The notes under the pieces are model-generated. The model made no database searches. It was not told the DNA's origin and worked only from the letters and a program-made list of their open reading frames with translations. A stretch of 64,000 nt of DNA from Protopterus annectens (lineage: Eukaryota > Chordata > Ceratodontiformes > Protopteridae), in NCBI RefSeq assembly GCF_019279795.1, contig NC_056739.1, positions 18,579,292-18,643,291 on the forward strand, written 5' to 3'. Below are positions 20,660 through 31,894 of this stretch, piece after piece; position 1 is the first letter of the stretch; every line of letters begins with the position of its first letter. The translations under genes and the position numbers were made by a program.

Positions 20660-20816
20660 AACGAGATCTGGGGGATTAGTGGTGGTGCATCCTGGGATAA
20701 AGATAGCTCAGCCAATAAGAGGCCTCGCTCTATAGCATAAGCGTGCCGAGTCGGAGCCGAGGGATCGGCTCCGAGCCATCAGTACAGAATGTAGGCGAGA
20801 TAGGATCACATAACAT
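20660..20816 (-). repeat. DIRS-B right inverted terminal repeat and terminus
   Basis: Reverse complement of the left repeat through 'gtgccgagtcggagccgagg' and 'gaatgtaggcgagat'; the outer 'aggatcacataacat' is private to this end and is copied in the ICR at 15385-15400. Confidence 0.88.
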
Positions 20817-21305
20817 CAAACCTTTAAAGCAGGAAAACTGCAGCACCAAGAAAACATCAGTTTGGTACAAGAATGTGATATAAACAACTTCAGCAAGAGG
20901 GAGTGTACAAATATTTGGGAATGGGAACTGATAAACGATCAACAATAAAACATGAGCAAATGCAAATCAAACTTACTAAGGAATACTTTAGATGACTTAA
21001 ATTAATCCTGAAAACAACATTTACATATAGGAACACAATCCAAGCTATAAACCAATTTGCTCATCCTGTCCTAACTTAATTTTGTGTGTTTGACTGACCT
21101 TAATGTGTTGCATAGATTATATAGGAAAACAAGGATGCTTCTTACTCACTAAATGATTTATAAAACATCACTGCATACCAAGATTATATATTTTCCACAT
21201 TCTGAAGAAGGGATATTCCTCCTTGAAATTGATTACATGTACAGATCTGCAGTCATGGGACTCCACACATCTGCTGACCTCACAAATGTAGTGAAAGTTT
21301 TGAAA
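20817..21305 (+). pseudogene. Non-LTR retrotransposon (family L), copy 2, part 2
   Basis: Continues the LINE after DIRS-B: 'caaacctttaaagcaggaaa' aligns to 13150, and 'ttgaaattgattacatgtac' at 21223 aligns to 13540. It ends near 'gaaagttttga' at 21294-21304, within a few bases of where copy 1 ends (13621), and the truncated DIRS-C starts immediately after. Confidence 0.8.
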
Positions 21306-22626
21306 AATCCTTAGGGAGGAAAGAAGGGTTGGTGCGTAATGATACCCTGTCCGGGTGAAAAATTAAATATGGCTGCTTAATGGAAAGAGCTTGAAGTTCT
21401 GATACTCGTCTGGCTGAAGTGATAGCTACTAGGAAAAGAGTTTTCCAGGACAAGAACTTTAAGGAACAGGAAGAAGCTGGTTCAAAGGGTGGTAACATTA
21501 GTTGGGATAAGACTAGATTTAGATTCCAAGGAGCTGTAGGAAACCTAACTGCTGGTCTAAGATGAAAAGACCCTTTCAAGAAGGCTTTACAAAGCCTATG
21601 AGCCATAATGGGTGCTCCATTCTCTCCTACATGAAAGTTCGAAATAGCAGCCAACTGAACTTTTAAAGTGGCAGTAGAGGCCCCTTGATGAAACAGCATG
21701 GACAGGAACTCCAAAATCTTGTTTAGAGGGGCCACTAAGGGGTCTAAATGCTGTGCAGTTGCCCAGTAGATGAAACGTTTCCACTTACCGGTGTAAATTT
21801 TTGTAGTGGAAGCCTTATGAGAGGCTACCAAAATGTCCTGAACCACCGGAGAGAGAAGATTAGACCTGGCTAAGTAGGGAAGCGGAGCAGCCAAGCTGCT
21901 AACTTGAGGGACAGGAGCGATGGGTGGGGAGCTCCTGACGAATGAGTCAGTAGGTCTGGCACCGGGTCCAGAATCCAGGGCTCCCGCATTTGGTGAGCTT
22001 GAAGAAAGGGAAACCAAATCTGTCGAGGCCAGAATGGGGCAATGAGAATTATAGTCCTCTCCTGGTCCTTGGCTTTCTGAAGAAATCTGGGTATCAGAGG
22101 TATAGGGGGGAAAGCATACAGGAGACCCGGGGGCCAATCGTGAATCAGAGCGTCCCTGGGGACATCCCCTGGAGGGGGTAACAGGGCAAAGTAGCTTCTG
22201 CATTTGGTGTTCATTGGAGACGCAAATAGATCGCAGCAAGGCTGACCCCACTTGCGGAAGATTCTTTCCGCCACTATCTGGTTGAGGGACCACTCGTGAG
22301 GTAACAGGATGGCTCTGCCTGCTATGACGTTGGATAACCCCGGGATGTGTGTTGCTATCAGAAAGCGATCCATAGATTCTGCCCATTGCCAAATTCTCAT
22401 GGCTTCTCTGCACAACTGGTAAGATTTGGATCCTCCTTGTTTGTTTATGTACCAGACTACGGACATGTTGTCCGTCTGAACTGCAATGGTCCCTAGAGGA
22501 AGAAGAGGGGAGAAGTGTTGCAACGCTAGAAACACTGCCCTCATCTCTAGAACACTGATGTGCAGGTTGTACTCTAAACTGGTCCATTCGCCTTGGACTG
22601 TCTGTCCCTGAAAGATGCCCCCCCAC
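21306..22626 (-). pseudogene. DIRS-C tyrosine recombinase, 3'-truncated
   Basis: The frame includes the core-binding region 'STTKIYTGKWKRFIYWAT' and 'ATLKVQLAAISNFHVGE', and the first catalytic Arg in 'SARRVSELQALSI'. It then ends abruptly after 'PSFLPKD' where the element is truncated. His-x-x-Arg and the nucleophilic Tyr are absent, so it cannot be a working recombinase. The N-terminal 190 residues or so overlap RNase H in another frame. Confidence 0.85.
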
Positions 22627-23852
22627 CCTATCAGGGAAGCGCCGTGGTCACTGTTGCTGACGGTGTGGGTAACACAAACGGTCAGCCGCTGATGAAACTG
22701 AGACTCTGTAACCACCAGGACAGATGAGTTTTGCAGGTGTTCGTAATGTGAATCTCGTGTGTCAGTGGTAACTGTTGGAACGACCACTGTGTGAACAGCA
22801 GCCATTGGAGAACTCTCATGTGTAGCCTCCCCATGGGAACTGCAATGAGGGAAGCTGACATGAGTCCCAAGACTTTCAGGACTAGTTTGGCTGGAGATTT
22901 TTTGGAAAATAGGAGGAGAGAAACGTGTTCTTGTAGGGAAGCTATTCTTGCGGAGGGGAGTTTTAGTAGCAAGGAACGGGTATCTAGATCTGCTCCTATA
23001 AATGAAATATGCTGCGAGGGCTGTAACGCAGATTTTTCGAAATTTATCGAAATCCCTAGCTGAACACAAAGGCTGAGTGTGTAGTCCCTGGCCTGTATCA
23101 GTTGACGCTCAGTGGTGGCAGAAAGGAGCCAGTCGTCCAGATACGGAAACACCCGGAATCCTAGGCATCTCAAGTGAGACGCTACCACTGCCATGCATTT
23201 GGTGAAAACCCTGGGGGCTGAGGTTAGACCAAAAGGCAGGGCCCGAAACTGAAAGTGGCTGGCTCCCAGCCGGAAGCGCAGGTGATCTCTGGACGCCTTG
23301 GCCATTTTGATGTGGTAGTAGGCGTCCCTGAGATCTATTGAGCACATCCAGTCATCCTTCTGTAAGAACGGAAGGATCGATTGAAACGTGACCATCCGGA
23401 ACTTTTCTTTCTTCACATAAGTATTGAGGTTGTTTAGGTCCAGAATTGGCCTCCAGACCCCTGTCTTTTTTGGAACTAAAAAGAACCTTGAGTAAGTTCC
23501 GGATCCTCTTTGGTCCGCCGGGACTGGTTGGATGACTCTTTTTTTCTAGCAGCTTTGAGATATCTATAGCTGCAGGTTGTCGCAGATGGGGTGGTACATC
23601 TGGGAATCTTTTTTGTGGTAACGGGGGGAATAGAAAAGGAATGTTTTAACCTCTGGTAATAATGCTTTTTACCCATTTGTCTGAAGTAAGGTTTTGCCAG
23701 GCCTGAGGGTATAAAGCTAAGCGTCCCCCGACTGCCTCCAGAGCAGGACAGTCGGGCCTCCTCTCAGGAGTGCTGGAAAGGCTTCCCAGGGATGATATCC
23801 CTGTCGCCTTGGTTCTGCGGACCCCCTCTGCTGCCAGGGCAGCGTCTTCCAC
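21870..23852 (-). pseudogene. DIRS-C reverse transcriptase/RNase H, broken
   Basis: The N-terminus is at 23852 ('MEDAALAAEGVRRTKATG') and stops near 23646. RT continues from 23416 with 'MCSIDLRDAYYHI', 'FRALPFGLTSAPRVF' and intact YLDD in 'FPYLDDWLLSATTERQL'. RNase H is in the frame read to 21870, with 'QTDNMSVVWYINKQGG'. The 'A-D-R-L-S-R' motif has collapsed to 'VIAGRAILL', a deletion removing the last catalytic Asp. At least three frame changes separate the pieces. Confidence 0.85.
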
Positions 23853-25963
23853 TTCTGCACCCCCCTGCCTCTGGAGGGGGCATCACCCTGTGTGCCTGGG
23901 AAAGAACCCTGGGGTTTACGAAACCACATCTTTCTACCTCGTTGCCCTTTGGGGTACGGTCTGGATGGGGTGGAAAAACGGACTCCGACAGCAGACAGAG
24001 TCTTTCCCTCCTGCTCACACCGGGTCAGGGTCTAATTTACTTTGGGGCCAAAAAGAGTGGCACCATCAAAGGGGGCGTTAGTAAAGGAAGACTTGAAGGC
24101 TTCCGCAAAGGAGCACAGGCGCATCCAGGATTGTCTACGAAGAGCAATCGCTGAAGCTGCAGCCCTACTCGACCCTTCGGCCGCATACGAGATGAGCCTC
24201 ATGGACGAGTTCACAACAGATGTAAGGGTATTGAGCTGTGCTGTAACCTTATCCGAGACAGCAGCATCTGTACTACCCTGGAGGTATCTACCAACTCTTT
24301 GACTAGATCCCTCTGTAATCTTGTGAAGTGTGTCAAGTAGTTCAGCGATCGCATGGAAAAAGTCGCTGAGCTGAAAATGCGCTTCCCATATCTGTCCATG
24401 GTCCTAGCATCTCTGTTAGGAGGATGAACAGACGAGGAAGATTCGGACATCTCCTTTTTCGTGGCAGCTGCCACCACCATAGCGTCCACTGGAACTCCCT
24501 TAGTGAGGTATGACTTATCCTGAGGGGCAGTTATATACTTGTTAGGCTTCCTGGGAACTGGCTCCACTGTGTCAGGTGCCTCCCACGCCCTTCGAGCAAT
24601 TAATTCCATTAACTCGTCGAAGGGCGGAGTGACCCAGGAGGAAGAAGGGCGAGCACCAAATGCCTTCAGCAGAACCGACTCATCCTCAGAAGGGGGTAGG
24701 GCCTGCCAATCACCTCTCTGTTTCAGGATCTCCAGGATGTCAGAAAAGGCGACATCCTCCGAAGGTGATTTTGGGAACCCTTCTGACTCATCCAAGTCAG
24801 TATCCGATGTTAAGAATTCTTGTGGAGAATCTAAGTGCCTCCTCTTGCACAATCCTTTCCTCGGAACGTCATCGGGGGGGGGCATCTGATGAAGCCTCCC
24901 AGGAAGAAGGGGCTCCCTCTGGGAGTGGCTGAGACTCTGGTGCTCGACGCTTTTGTGTAGTCGTGGGTGCAGAAGAAGACAACGGACCTTTATGGGAGGG
25001 AGAAGTTGCTTCTGCTAAAGTGGTTGTCTGAGAAGACAATACCTTCCTCATAAGGTCGAAGGCCCCTGGACCCTGAGCCGAGGAATCCCCCGGTTCCGAA
25101 GAACGCGGAGGTATCTCCGACGTGGAAGCCAAGGGCATCGTCCCCGAGGACGGAGCCGAAGTGATCCGTGCCGAGGCGCCGATGGGGAGAGTCGGCACCG
25201 AAACATCGGTTCGACTCTCGGTCCTGGAACCAAGGATAGATCGTCGGCTCCGCGAGTCCGGTAATGGTTCAGACGGAGTCGAAGTCAACGGTGCCGACCG
25301 AGAAAGGGACGGTTCCGGCACCAAGGGCTCCACTATCATCAGATCAACGTCTCCCGGCTCCGAAGGCTGAGTAGGCCTCGGAGGAGGATCAGATGGAGAT
25401 AAAGGAAGGCCTTCGAGTCTCGACACCAATTGAGAGGAGACTGCAATGAGTTTGGACAGGGCCGTGTTCTCCATTAACTTCTGCACCACACGATCTACGT
25501 CGGTGTCGGAGAGGGGCCTGGAAGATCAAGTCGAAGGAATAGAGGATGGTGCCGACCTCAACAGAGCAGGAGGTGGAAGCTCCGTCACCGGTTCCAAGAC
25601 TCGAGGCTCGGTGACAGAAGTTCGACACTCGGCCCCGAAGTCTGTGGAACCGGTGAACGAACCTTAAACGAAGAACTCGGAGCCGATGACATGAGCTCCG
25701 ATGTCTTCGACTCCTTCGAGGATTTAGAAGCCTGGTCTGACTTGTCAAGAGCTTCCTGGAAGGCAGGCTTCAAATGACCACAGTCCATAAGCTTCCTGCG
25801 CCTATCTGTCATGACCCTTCCACTAAAGGAATGACAAGTAGAACAGTCTTCCTGTAGATGGAGAGGGCCAAGACAGTAGACACAGGAGCTATTGTTGTCG
25901 GTGACAGACATCTTCTACCCACACTGACACCTCTTTAATCCTGACTTAGCTTTCTCAGACATT
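23717..25963 (-). pseudogene. DIRS-C gag, broken
   Basis: The start codon near 25963 precedes a zinc module related to D's. A TAG just upstream of 'KMSVTDNNSSCVYCLGPLH' (about 25915) replaces the Gln codon seen in D. Later segments are open at 25489-24869 (S/P-rich with S-E-P repeats) and 24885-24211 ('SWVTPPFDELMELIARRAWE'), followed by 'SSMRLISYAAEGSSRAA' near 24200 and a C-terminal 'SRGRG' near 23880. Several frameshifts. Confidence 0.83.
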
Positions 25964-26106
25964 CTGTAAGAAAAGTACTGTACACTATCACAAAACACCG
26001 ACTCCTTCGAGATTTGTCAAAATAGGTTAGTAAGTAACAGCAATAATATTGCAAGTGTCAAATTCTAAGTTTAGTAGTAGGTGGGGTAGGCCCTAAGGTA
26101 AAACTA

Positions 26107-26108
<2 letters not shown>

Positions 26109-26165
<57 letters not shown>

Positions 26166-26170
26166 ATATA
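26109..26170. repeat. (TA)n microsatellite in DIRS-C 5' region
   Basis: About 50 bases of uninterrupted TA plus a short imperfect tail, between the right inverted repeat and gag. Same location as the two TA tracts of DIRS-D. Confidence 0.95.
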
Positions 26171-26319
26171 ATAGAAAAAGGATGACCAGACCACATACAC
26201 ACCCACACTAAATATATGCGTCAAGAATCCTAAAAATTTTCAAGAAAATTTTTTAAGAAAAAGTTAGCTCATCTTCCCAGTTGGTCAGAGCTCTTCAGAA
26301 ACGATGCGATCAGTTGCAG

Positions 26320-26481
26320 TGGCAAACTAGATCTGAGGTAAAGGCAGAGGGGATTGTGGGAGGTAGGTTGGTCTCGAGCTTCTTCTGGATGCAATGCTTT
26401 GCTAAGTGGCCGACTCGGAGCCGAGGATCGGCTCCGACACCCATGTGTAAGAACAAACGGCGAGATTGAACACTCTCACAT
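26320..26481 (-). repeat. DIRS-C right terminal repeat
   Basis: Contains the 'aaactagatctgaggt' word, the hairpin arms of 'gactcggagccgaggatcgg' near 26409-26428, and terminal 'aacggcgagattgaacac'. Its left partner is deleted. Confidence 0.8.
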
Positions 26482-27500
26482 ATGTGTATTTTAAGGGGAT
26501 GGGGTGCTGCAGTCCTGTCCTGAGTATGTCCCTTTGGTGCCTAGTAACTATGAACCTCGTTTTCAGCTGTCACATATTCCCTGTTGCAATATACCAGCTT
26601 ACCATTTCTTTTAATGTAACATAGGCAATTTATTCTTCTAGGGCAATGGGCACTACATTTGTAGATAAAACACTGAAATATATGTTTTATAGCAACAATC
26701 TCTCCATTAGTTTCAGATCTTTTTAATGTGGAATTCAGATGACTTCTGCAAACTGCAGAGATTGTGCATATGGACTAATATCGGTGGATTATAATGATAG
26801 AAGTTTGAGTGGCCTTTTATGTTTGAAATGTTCTGAACTAGGCAGTTTGTCATTACTGGTTCATATGTTTTGAATTGTTTCACTGCTTACTGGAAAATGT
26901 TCAAAACTGAATTTTAAAATACACTCTAACAGGTGGTGCAGGTGCTGTACAAGGGATATAATTCAATTATCAGGAACATGAATCACCATACTTTTGCATG
27001 GGCCTAAAAATGTGTGCATTTGATATGCTTTGAAAACAGCCCAAAGGTAAACTTAACCTGCCACTGCCCAGATGCATTCTCTTTGAATGTGGGTTTCAAT
27101 GCTGTTTCAATCAATGTGAGTTTCAAAAGCAGAGAAGTTTTAATGCTAAGTCTGTTTTCATTGCAAGACTGTTGCTTTGTTTAGCAAATGTGAAATCGTG
27201 CCTCAGTGTTTCTGCTATAAAATTTGAAATAAAAGTTGTAAATTAAATCCAAATATCTGTAATCATTGTAGAAGTAAAGCATAAGACAGTATGCATACTG
27301 ATAGATTTGAACAGTGTCTGTGGCAAATGGGGAGAAATAGCCAAGTAATGGGACACTGGAATGGCTATGTGTGTATGTGGGGGGCTGTGTGGGGGCGGGG
27401 CTGCACGGGGGAGGGGCTGTGGGGGAGGGGAGGGGCTGCATGGGCGGGGGTCTGGGTTTTGCACCCCCCCCTGCAAAAAATCCTGCGGGCTCCCTTGCCC
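26482..27500. other. Spacer between DIRS-C and DIRS-D
   Basis: About 900 bases of AT-rich DNA without any convincing reading frame, followed by a G-rich low-complexity block (27378-27455) and the phrase 'ctgcaaaaaatcctgcgggc' directly before the point where DIRS-D begins. No gene or named repeat recognised. Confidence 0.5.
27378..27455. repeat. G-rich low-complexity block
   Basis: Runs of 4-6 G separated by 'ctgtg', 'ctgca' and similar short spacers. Capable of G-quadruplex formation in principle. Long open frames across it are Pro/Gly-rich artefacts. Confidence 0.8.
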
Positions 27501-29233
27501 AGGGGCCAATCGTGTTACAGTGCGTCTCTGGGGACATCTCCTGGAGGGGGTAGAAGGGCAAAGTAGCTTCTGCATTTTGCATTCAATGGGGAAGCAAACA
27601 GATCACAGCAAGGCTGGCCCCATTTGTGGAAGATCTTTTCCGCCATCTGTGAATTCAGGGACCACTCGTGAGGTAACAGGATGGCTCTGCTCAACCTGTC
27701 TGCAATGACGTTGGATGACCCCGGGATGTGCGCTGCTATCAGAAAGCGACCCATGGACTCTGCCCATTGCCAAATTCTCATGGCCTCTCTGCATAACGGG
27801 TAAGACCTGGTTCCCCCTTGTTTGTTTATGTACCAGACTACAGACATGTTGTCTGTCTGAACTGCTACTGTTCCTAGAGGTAAGAGGGCTTGGAAGTGTT
27901 GCAACGCCAGGAACACCGCCCTCAACTCCAGAACGTTTATATGTAGAGTGTACTCCGTTACTGGACCATTCTCCTTGGACTGTTCTTCCCTGAAAAAGGC
28001 CCCCCACCCCATCAGGGAAGCGTCCGTGGTTATTATGGCTGTTGGACTGGGTAGAACGAACGAACGACCCACAGTGAGGTTCTGATCGCGTATCCACCAT
28101 GAGAGGTCCCGTCTGCAAGATTCTGTTATCCTGATCTTGTGCGCTAGGGGTACGTGTTGGAATGACCACTGCGCGAAGAGCAGCCATTGTAGAATCCTCA
28201 TGTGTAACCTTCCCATAGGGACTGCAATTAGTGCGGCTGCCATCAGTCCCAACACTTTTAACACAAGTTTGGCTGGGGCTTTCTTGCTGACCAGAAGAAG
28301 AAGGACTTGCTGTTTGAGTGTTGAAGCTCTTATAGGGGGGAGTTTCAGTAGTGTCGATCGAGTATTTAGGTTTGCTCAGATGAAGGAAATACACTGTGAG
28401 GGCGATAAACAAGACTTTTCAAAGTTTATGGATATCCCTAAGTGGGAACAAAGGCCGATTGTGTAGTCTCTGGCTTGCAATAGGCGACGCTCGGTGGTGG
28501 CGGTGAGGAGCCAGTCGTCCAGATAGGGAAACACCTGGAATCCTTGTCGTCTCAGGTGAGCCGCAACTACTGCCATGCATTTGGTGAATACCCTGGGGGT
28601 TCAGGTGAGTCCAAAGGGCAGAGCTCGAAACTAAAAGTGACTGGCTCCCAGCCAGAAGCGCAGGTGATCTCTGGACGGTCTGGCCATTTTGATGTGGTAG
28701 TATGCGTCTTTGAGATCTATAGAGCACATCCAATCGTCCTTCTGTAAGAATGGAAGGATCGATTGAAGCGTGACCATCCGGAACTTTTCCTTCTTCACGA
28801 AGCTGTTGAGATGGCTGAGATCTAAGATCGGTCTCCAGTCCCCTGTCTTTTTTGGAACTAAAAAGAACCTTGAGTAAGTTCCGAATTCTCTTTGGTCCGC
28901 CGGGACTGGTTGGATGACTCTGTTTTCGAGCAGCTTTGAAATTTCTACAGCTGCTAGCTTTCGCAGACGGGGTGGCACGTCTGGAAACTTTCTTTGTAGA
29001 GGTGGTGCTGAAATGAAGGGGATTTTGTACCCTCTGGTTATAATGCTTTTTACCCAAGAATCTGAAGTAATGTTTAGCCAGGCCAGTGGGTATAAAGCTA
29101 AGCGACCCCCGACTGCCGCCAGAGCAGGACAGCCGGGCCTCCCTTCAGGAGTGCTGGAAAGGCTTCCCAGGGACGGAATCCCTGTCGCCTTGGTTATGCG
29201 GACCCCCTCTGCCGCCGGGGTGGCGTCTTCCAT
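27501..29233 (-). pseudogene. DIRS-D reverse transcriptase/RNase H, broken
   Basis: RT N-terminus at 29233 with 'MEDATPAAEGVRITKATG'; 'MCSIDLKDAYYHI' near 28725. A shift near 28631 is followed by 'FPYLDDWLLTATTERRLL' (YLDD intact, near 28520) and another shift near 28376. RNase H from 28264 keeps 'TTDASLMGWG', 'VLELRAVFLALQ', 'QTDNMSVVWYINKQGG' and 'NVIADRLSRA', i.e. all four acidic residues. Reading ends at the truncation after 'PGDVPRDAL'. Confidence 0.85.
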
Positions 29234-31328
29234 TTCTACCCCTCCTCTGCCTCTGGAGGGAGTATCACTCTGTGTGGTCTGGAAAGATCCCTGATTCTTA
29301 CGGAATCACATTTTTCCACCTCGTTGCCCTTTGGGGTACGGTCTAGTAGGAGTGGAAAAACGGACCCCGACAGCAGACAGGGTCTTTCCCTCTTGCTCGC
29401 ACTGAGTAAGAGTCTCCTTAACCTTGGGCCCGAAAAGTGTGGCACCATCAAAAGGGGCATTGGCAAAGGAAGACTTGAAGGCTTCCGCAAAGGAGCACAG
29501 CCGCATCCATGATTGTCTTCGAAGAGCAATCGCTGAAGCTGCAGCTCTACTCGATCCCTCGGCTGCATACGAGATGAGCCTCATGGATGAGTTTACTATG
29601 GAGATGAGGGTGTTAAGTTGTGCTGTTACCCTTTCTGAAACAGCAGCATCTGTGTTACCCTGGAGGGTATCTGCCAGCTCCTTGATGAGATCCCTCTGCA
29701 AACGTGTGAAATGGGTCAGGTAGTTTAGCGAACGCATGGAAAAAGTCGCTAAACTAAAAATGCGCTTCCCATATCTGTCCATAGTTCTAGAATCCATATT
29801 AGGAGGATGAACAGATGAGGAAGACTCAGACATCTCCTTTTTCGTGGTTGCCGCCACCACCATAGCATCGACAGGGACTCAACTTGGTGAGATAATATTT
29901 ATCTTGGGGGGCAGTGATGAACTTGTTTGGTTTCCTAAGGGACTGGTTCCACTGTGTCAGGTGTCTCCCACGCCCTTCGAGCAATCAAATCCATTAATTC
30001 ATCGAAGGGCGGAGTCACCCAGGAGGTAGAAGGTTGAGCCCCAAAAGCCTTCAGCAGCACCGAAAAGTCCTCAGTGGGGGCTAGGGACTGCCAATCACCC
30101 CTCTGTTTCAAGATCTCCAGGATGTCTGCAAATTACACATCCTCCGAGGGTGATTTTGGGGACCCCTCTGCCTCATCCAAGTCGGTGTCAGACGTTAGAG
30201 ATTCCTGTGGGGAATCTATATGCCTCCTCTTGCACAACCGTTTCCTTGGGACCTCATCAGAGGGGGCTTCTGGTGAGGCCTCCAAGGAACAGGGGGAACC
30301 CTCTGGGGGTGGCTGAGGCAATTGGGCTCTACGCTTGGGATGGATTGTGGGAGCAGAAACAGAAAGTTGCCCTTTTGGGGAAGGAGAAGATTCCCCTGAT
30401 GATGTGGTTGTCTGTGCAGACAATACCTTCCTCATAAGGTCAAAGGCCCCCGAACCCCTGGCCGAGGGCTCCCCCGGTTCCGAAGAACACGGAAGCATCC
30501 CAGAACCAGGTGCCGTGGGCTCCGACCCCGAGGATGGAGCCGAGCCAGTCTGTGCCGAGGCCCCGAGAGGGAGAGTCGGTACTGACAGGTCGGTACGACT
30601 CTCGGTCCTGGAACCGAGCAAAGACAGTTGGCTCCGTGACTCCCCTAACGGTTCCGAAGGAGTCGAAGTCAATGGTGGCAATCGTGTAATGGATGGTTTC
30701 GGCACCGAGGGCTCCACTATCATCAGGTCATCTTCTCCCGGCTCCGAGATCTGGATGGGTCTCAAAGGAGGACCCGTTGGAGATATGGGGAGGCCTTCTA
30801 ATTTCGACACCAACTGGGAGGAAACTGCAATTAACTTGGAAAGGGCCGTGTTTTCCATGAGTTTCTGCATGACACGATCCACATCTGTCTCAGACAAGGG
30901 TCTGGAAGAACGGGTCGAAGGAGCCGAAGATGGCACCGACCGAAGAATGGACGGTGGTGGCAGTGGGGCTCAGGAAAAGATAAATGTTCGACGCTCGGCC
31001 CCGAGATCTGTGGAACCGGCGAACGAACCCGAGAAGATGAACTCGGAGCCGATGACATGGGCTCCGACATCTTCGACCCCTTTGAGGATTTAGAAGCCTG
31101 ATCCGACTTGTCCAAAGCCACTTGAAAGGCAGGCTTCAGTAATCCTCTGTCTATGAGCTTCCTGCGTCTATCTGTCATGACCCTCCCGCTAAAGGAATGG
31201 CAAATAGAACAATCCTCTTGGAGATGGAGAGGGCCAAGACAGTAGACGCAGGAAGCATGATTGTCAGTAATGGACGTTTTCTGCCCACACTGACATCTTT
31301 TAAAGCCAAATTTAGCTTTTTCTGACAT
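29140..31328 (-). pseudogene. DIRS-D gag, broken
   Basis: Starts at 31328 with 'MSEKAKFGFKRCQCGQK', followed by 'SCVYCLGPLHLQEDCSIC'; the Cys/His spacing resembles the A/B module. S/P-rich with S-E-P and S-A-P repeats to about 30133 after a shift near 30930. The helical core 'SMRLISYAAEGSSRAA' lies near 29580. A TGA replaces the Trp codon in the conserved 'GGKMW' near 29305. The RGG-type tail 'PSRGRGG' is visible near 29255. Confidence 0.84.
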
Positions 31329-31380
31329 AGTACTATATAACAACAATAACTGAGTATAGAAACAAATATTAATTCTATAA

Positions 31381-31382
<2 letters not shown>

Positions 31383-31444
<62 letters not shown>
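31383..31444. repeat. (TA)n microsatellite, DIRS-D 5' region, tract 1
   Basis: About 60 bases of TA starting 55 bases upstream of the gag start codon. Confidence 0.95.
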
Positions 31445-31446
<2 letters not shown>

Positions 31447-31534
31447 AAAGGGCTATATAAAGAAGACACTCACAAAAACCACACCCAAAGAAAAAAGGGG
31501 TTAGGCCACAAAGGGTGCCTGAAGAAAAAACAAG

Positions 31535-31536
<2 letters not shown>

Positions 31537-31591
<55 letters not shown>

Positions 31592-31607
31592 CACACACAC
31601 ACACACA
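31537..31607. repeat. (TA)n(AC)n microsatellite, DIRS-D 5' region, tract 2
   Basis: TA run to 31590, then about 8 AC units. Two such tracts in one leader suggest internal duplication or repeated expansion. Confidence 0.95.
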
Positions 31608-31735
31608 GCACTTCTATAATAATCTAATAATTATAAGGTAATATCAGAAAAAAAATCAGTATCTTATCTGAAAATAGTAAGTAAAACTCAATTCTCTATC
31701 TGGTCCGAGCTCTCCTCGATCCGATCTGTTGCAGC

Positions 31736-31894
31736 AGCAAACTAGATCTGAGTAATGGCAGGGAGGATTATGGGATATGGGCTGGTCTCGAGCTTCTCTG
31801 AGAGTCAGAGCTTTGCAATTCGGCCGACTCGGAGCCGAGGATCGGCTCCGAACCTGTGTGTAAGAACAAACGGCGAGATTGAACACTCTTACAT
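31736..31894 (-). repeat. DIRS-D right terminal repeat
   Basis: Matches C at 26320-26481, with the hairpin 'gactcggagccgaggatcgg' near 31827-31846 and terminus 'cactcttacat'. Partner end deleted. Confidence 0.82.

Larger units (their letters stand above)
15013..20816 (-). mobile_element. DIRS-B: near full-length DIRS element with internal deletions
   Basis: Same subfamily as DIRS-A, with both termini and an ICR. It is 5.8 kb because of internal deletions: about 350 bp at 18195 (end of gag/start of RT) and about 155 bp at 18912 (gag), plus small losses such as near 19743. It interrupts family-L LINE copy 2: left flank ends 'gtgcaaaa', right flank starts 'caaacc', and joining them gives a site of the same length as the intact copy at 13138-13165. 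No target duplication. Confidence 0.93.
21306..26481 (-). mobile_element. DIRS-C: DIRS element truncated within YR
   Basis: Right terminus and inverted repeat are present (to 'cactctcacat' at 26481), then gag, RT/RH and the first two-thirds of YR. The element is cut at about 21306-21312, inside the 'NPSFLPKD' segment of YR, so the left terminus, ICR and catalytic H-x-x-R/Tyr are missing. It belongs with D to a subfamily distinct from A/B and from F/G/H, recognisable from the terminal words 'aacaaacggcgagattgaac' and 'cactcttacat', and from an AT microsatellite upstream of gag. Confidence 0.9.
27501..31894 (-). mobile_element. DIRS-D: DIRS element lacking YR and left end
   Basis: Same subfamily as C. 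Right terminus at 31894 ('gaacactcttacat'), then gag and RT/RH. The copy is cut inside the C-terminal part of RNase H at about 27501 ('ggggccaatcgtg'), so the whole recombinase and ICR are gone. Its right end abuts the interior of the older DIRS-E, which suggests D was inserted into E before the left side was lost. Confidence 0.9.

Noticed and set aside
27181-27582. Pro-rich or Gly-rich frames on both strands
   Set aside because: Low-complexity G-rich DNA followed by the end of DIRS-D; no recognisable domain.
31175-31606. Open frames rich in Tyr-Ile repeats (also at 48750-49450)
   Set aside because: These are translations of (TA)n microsatellites.
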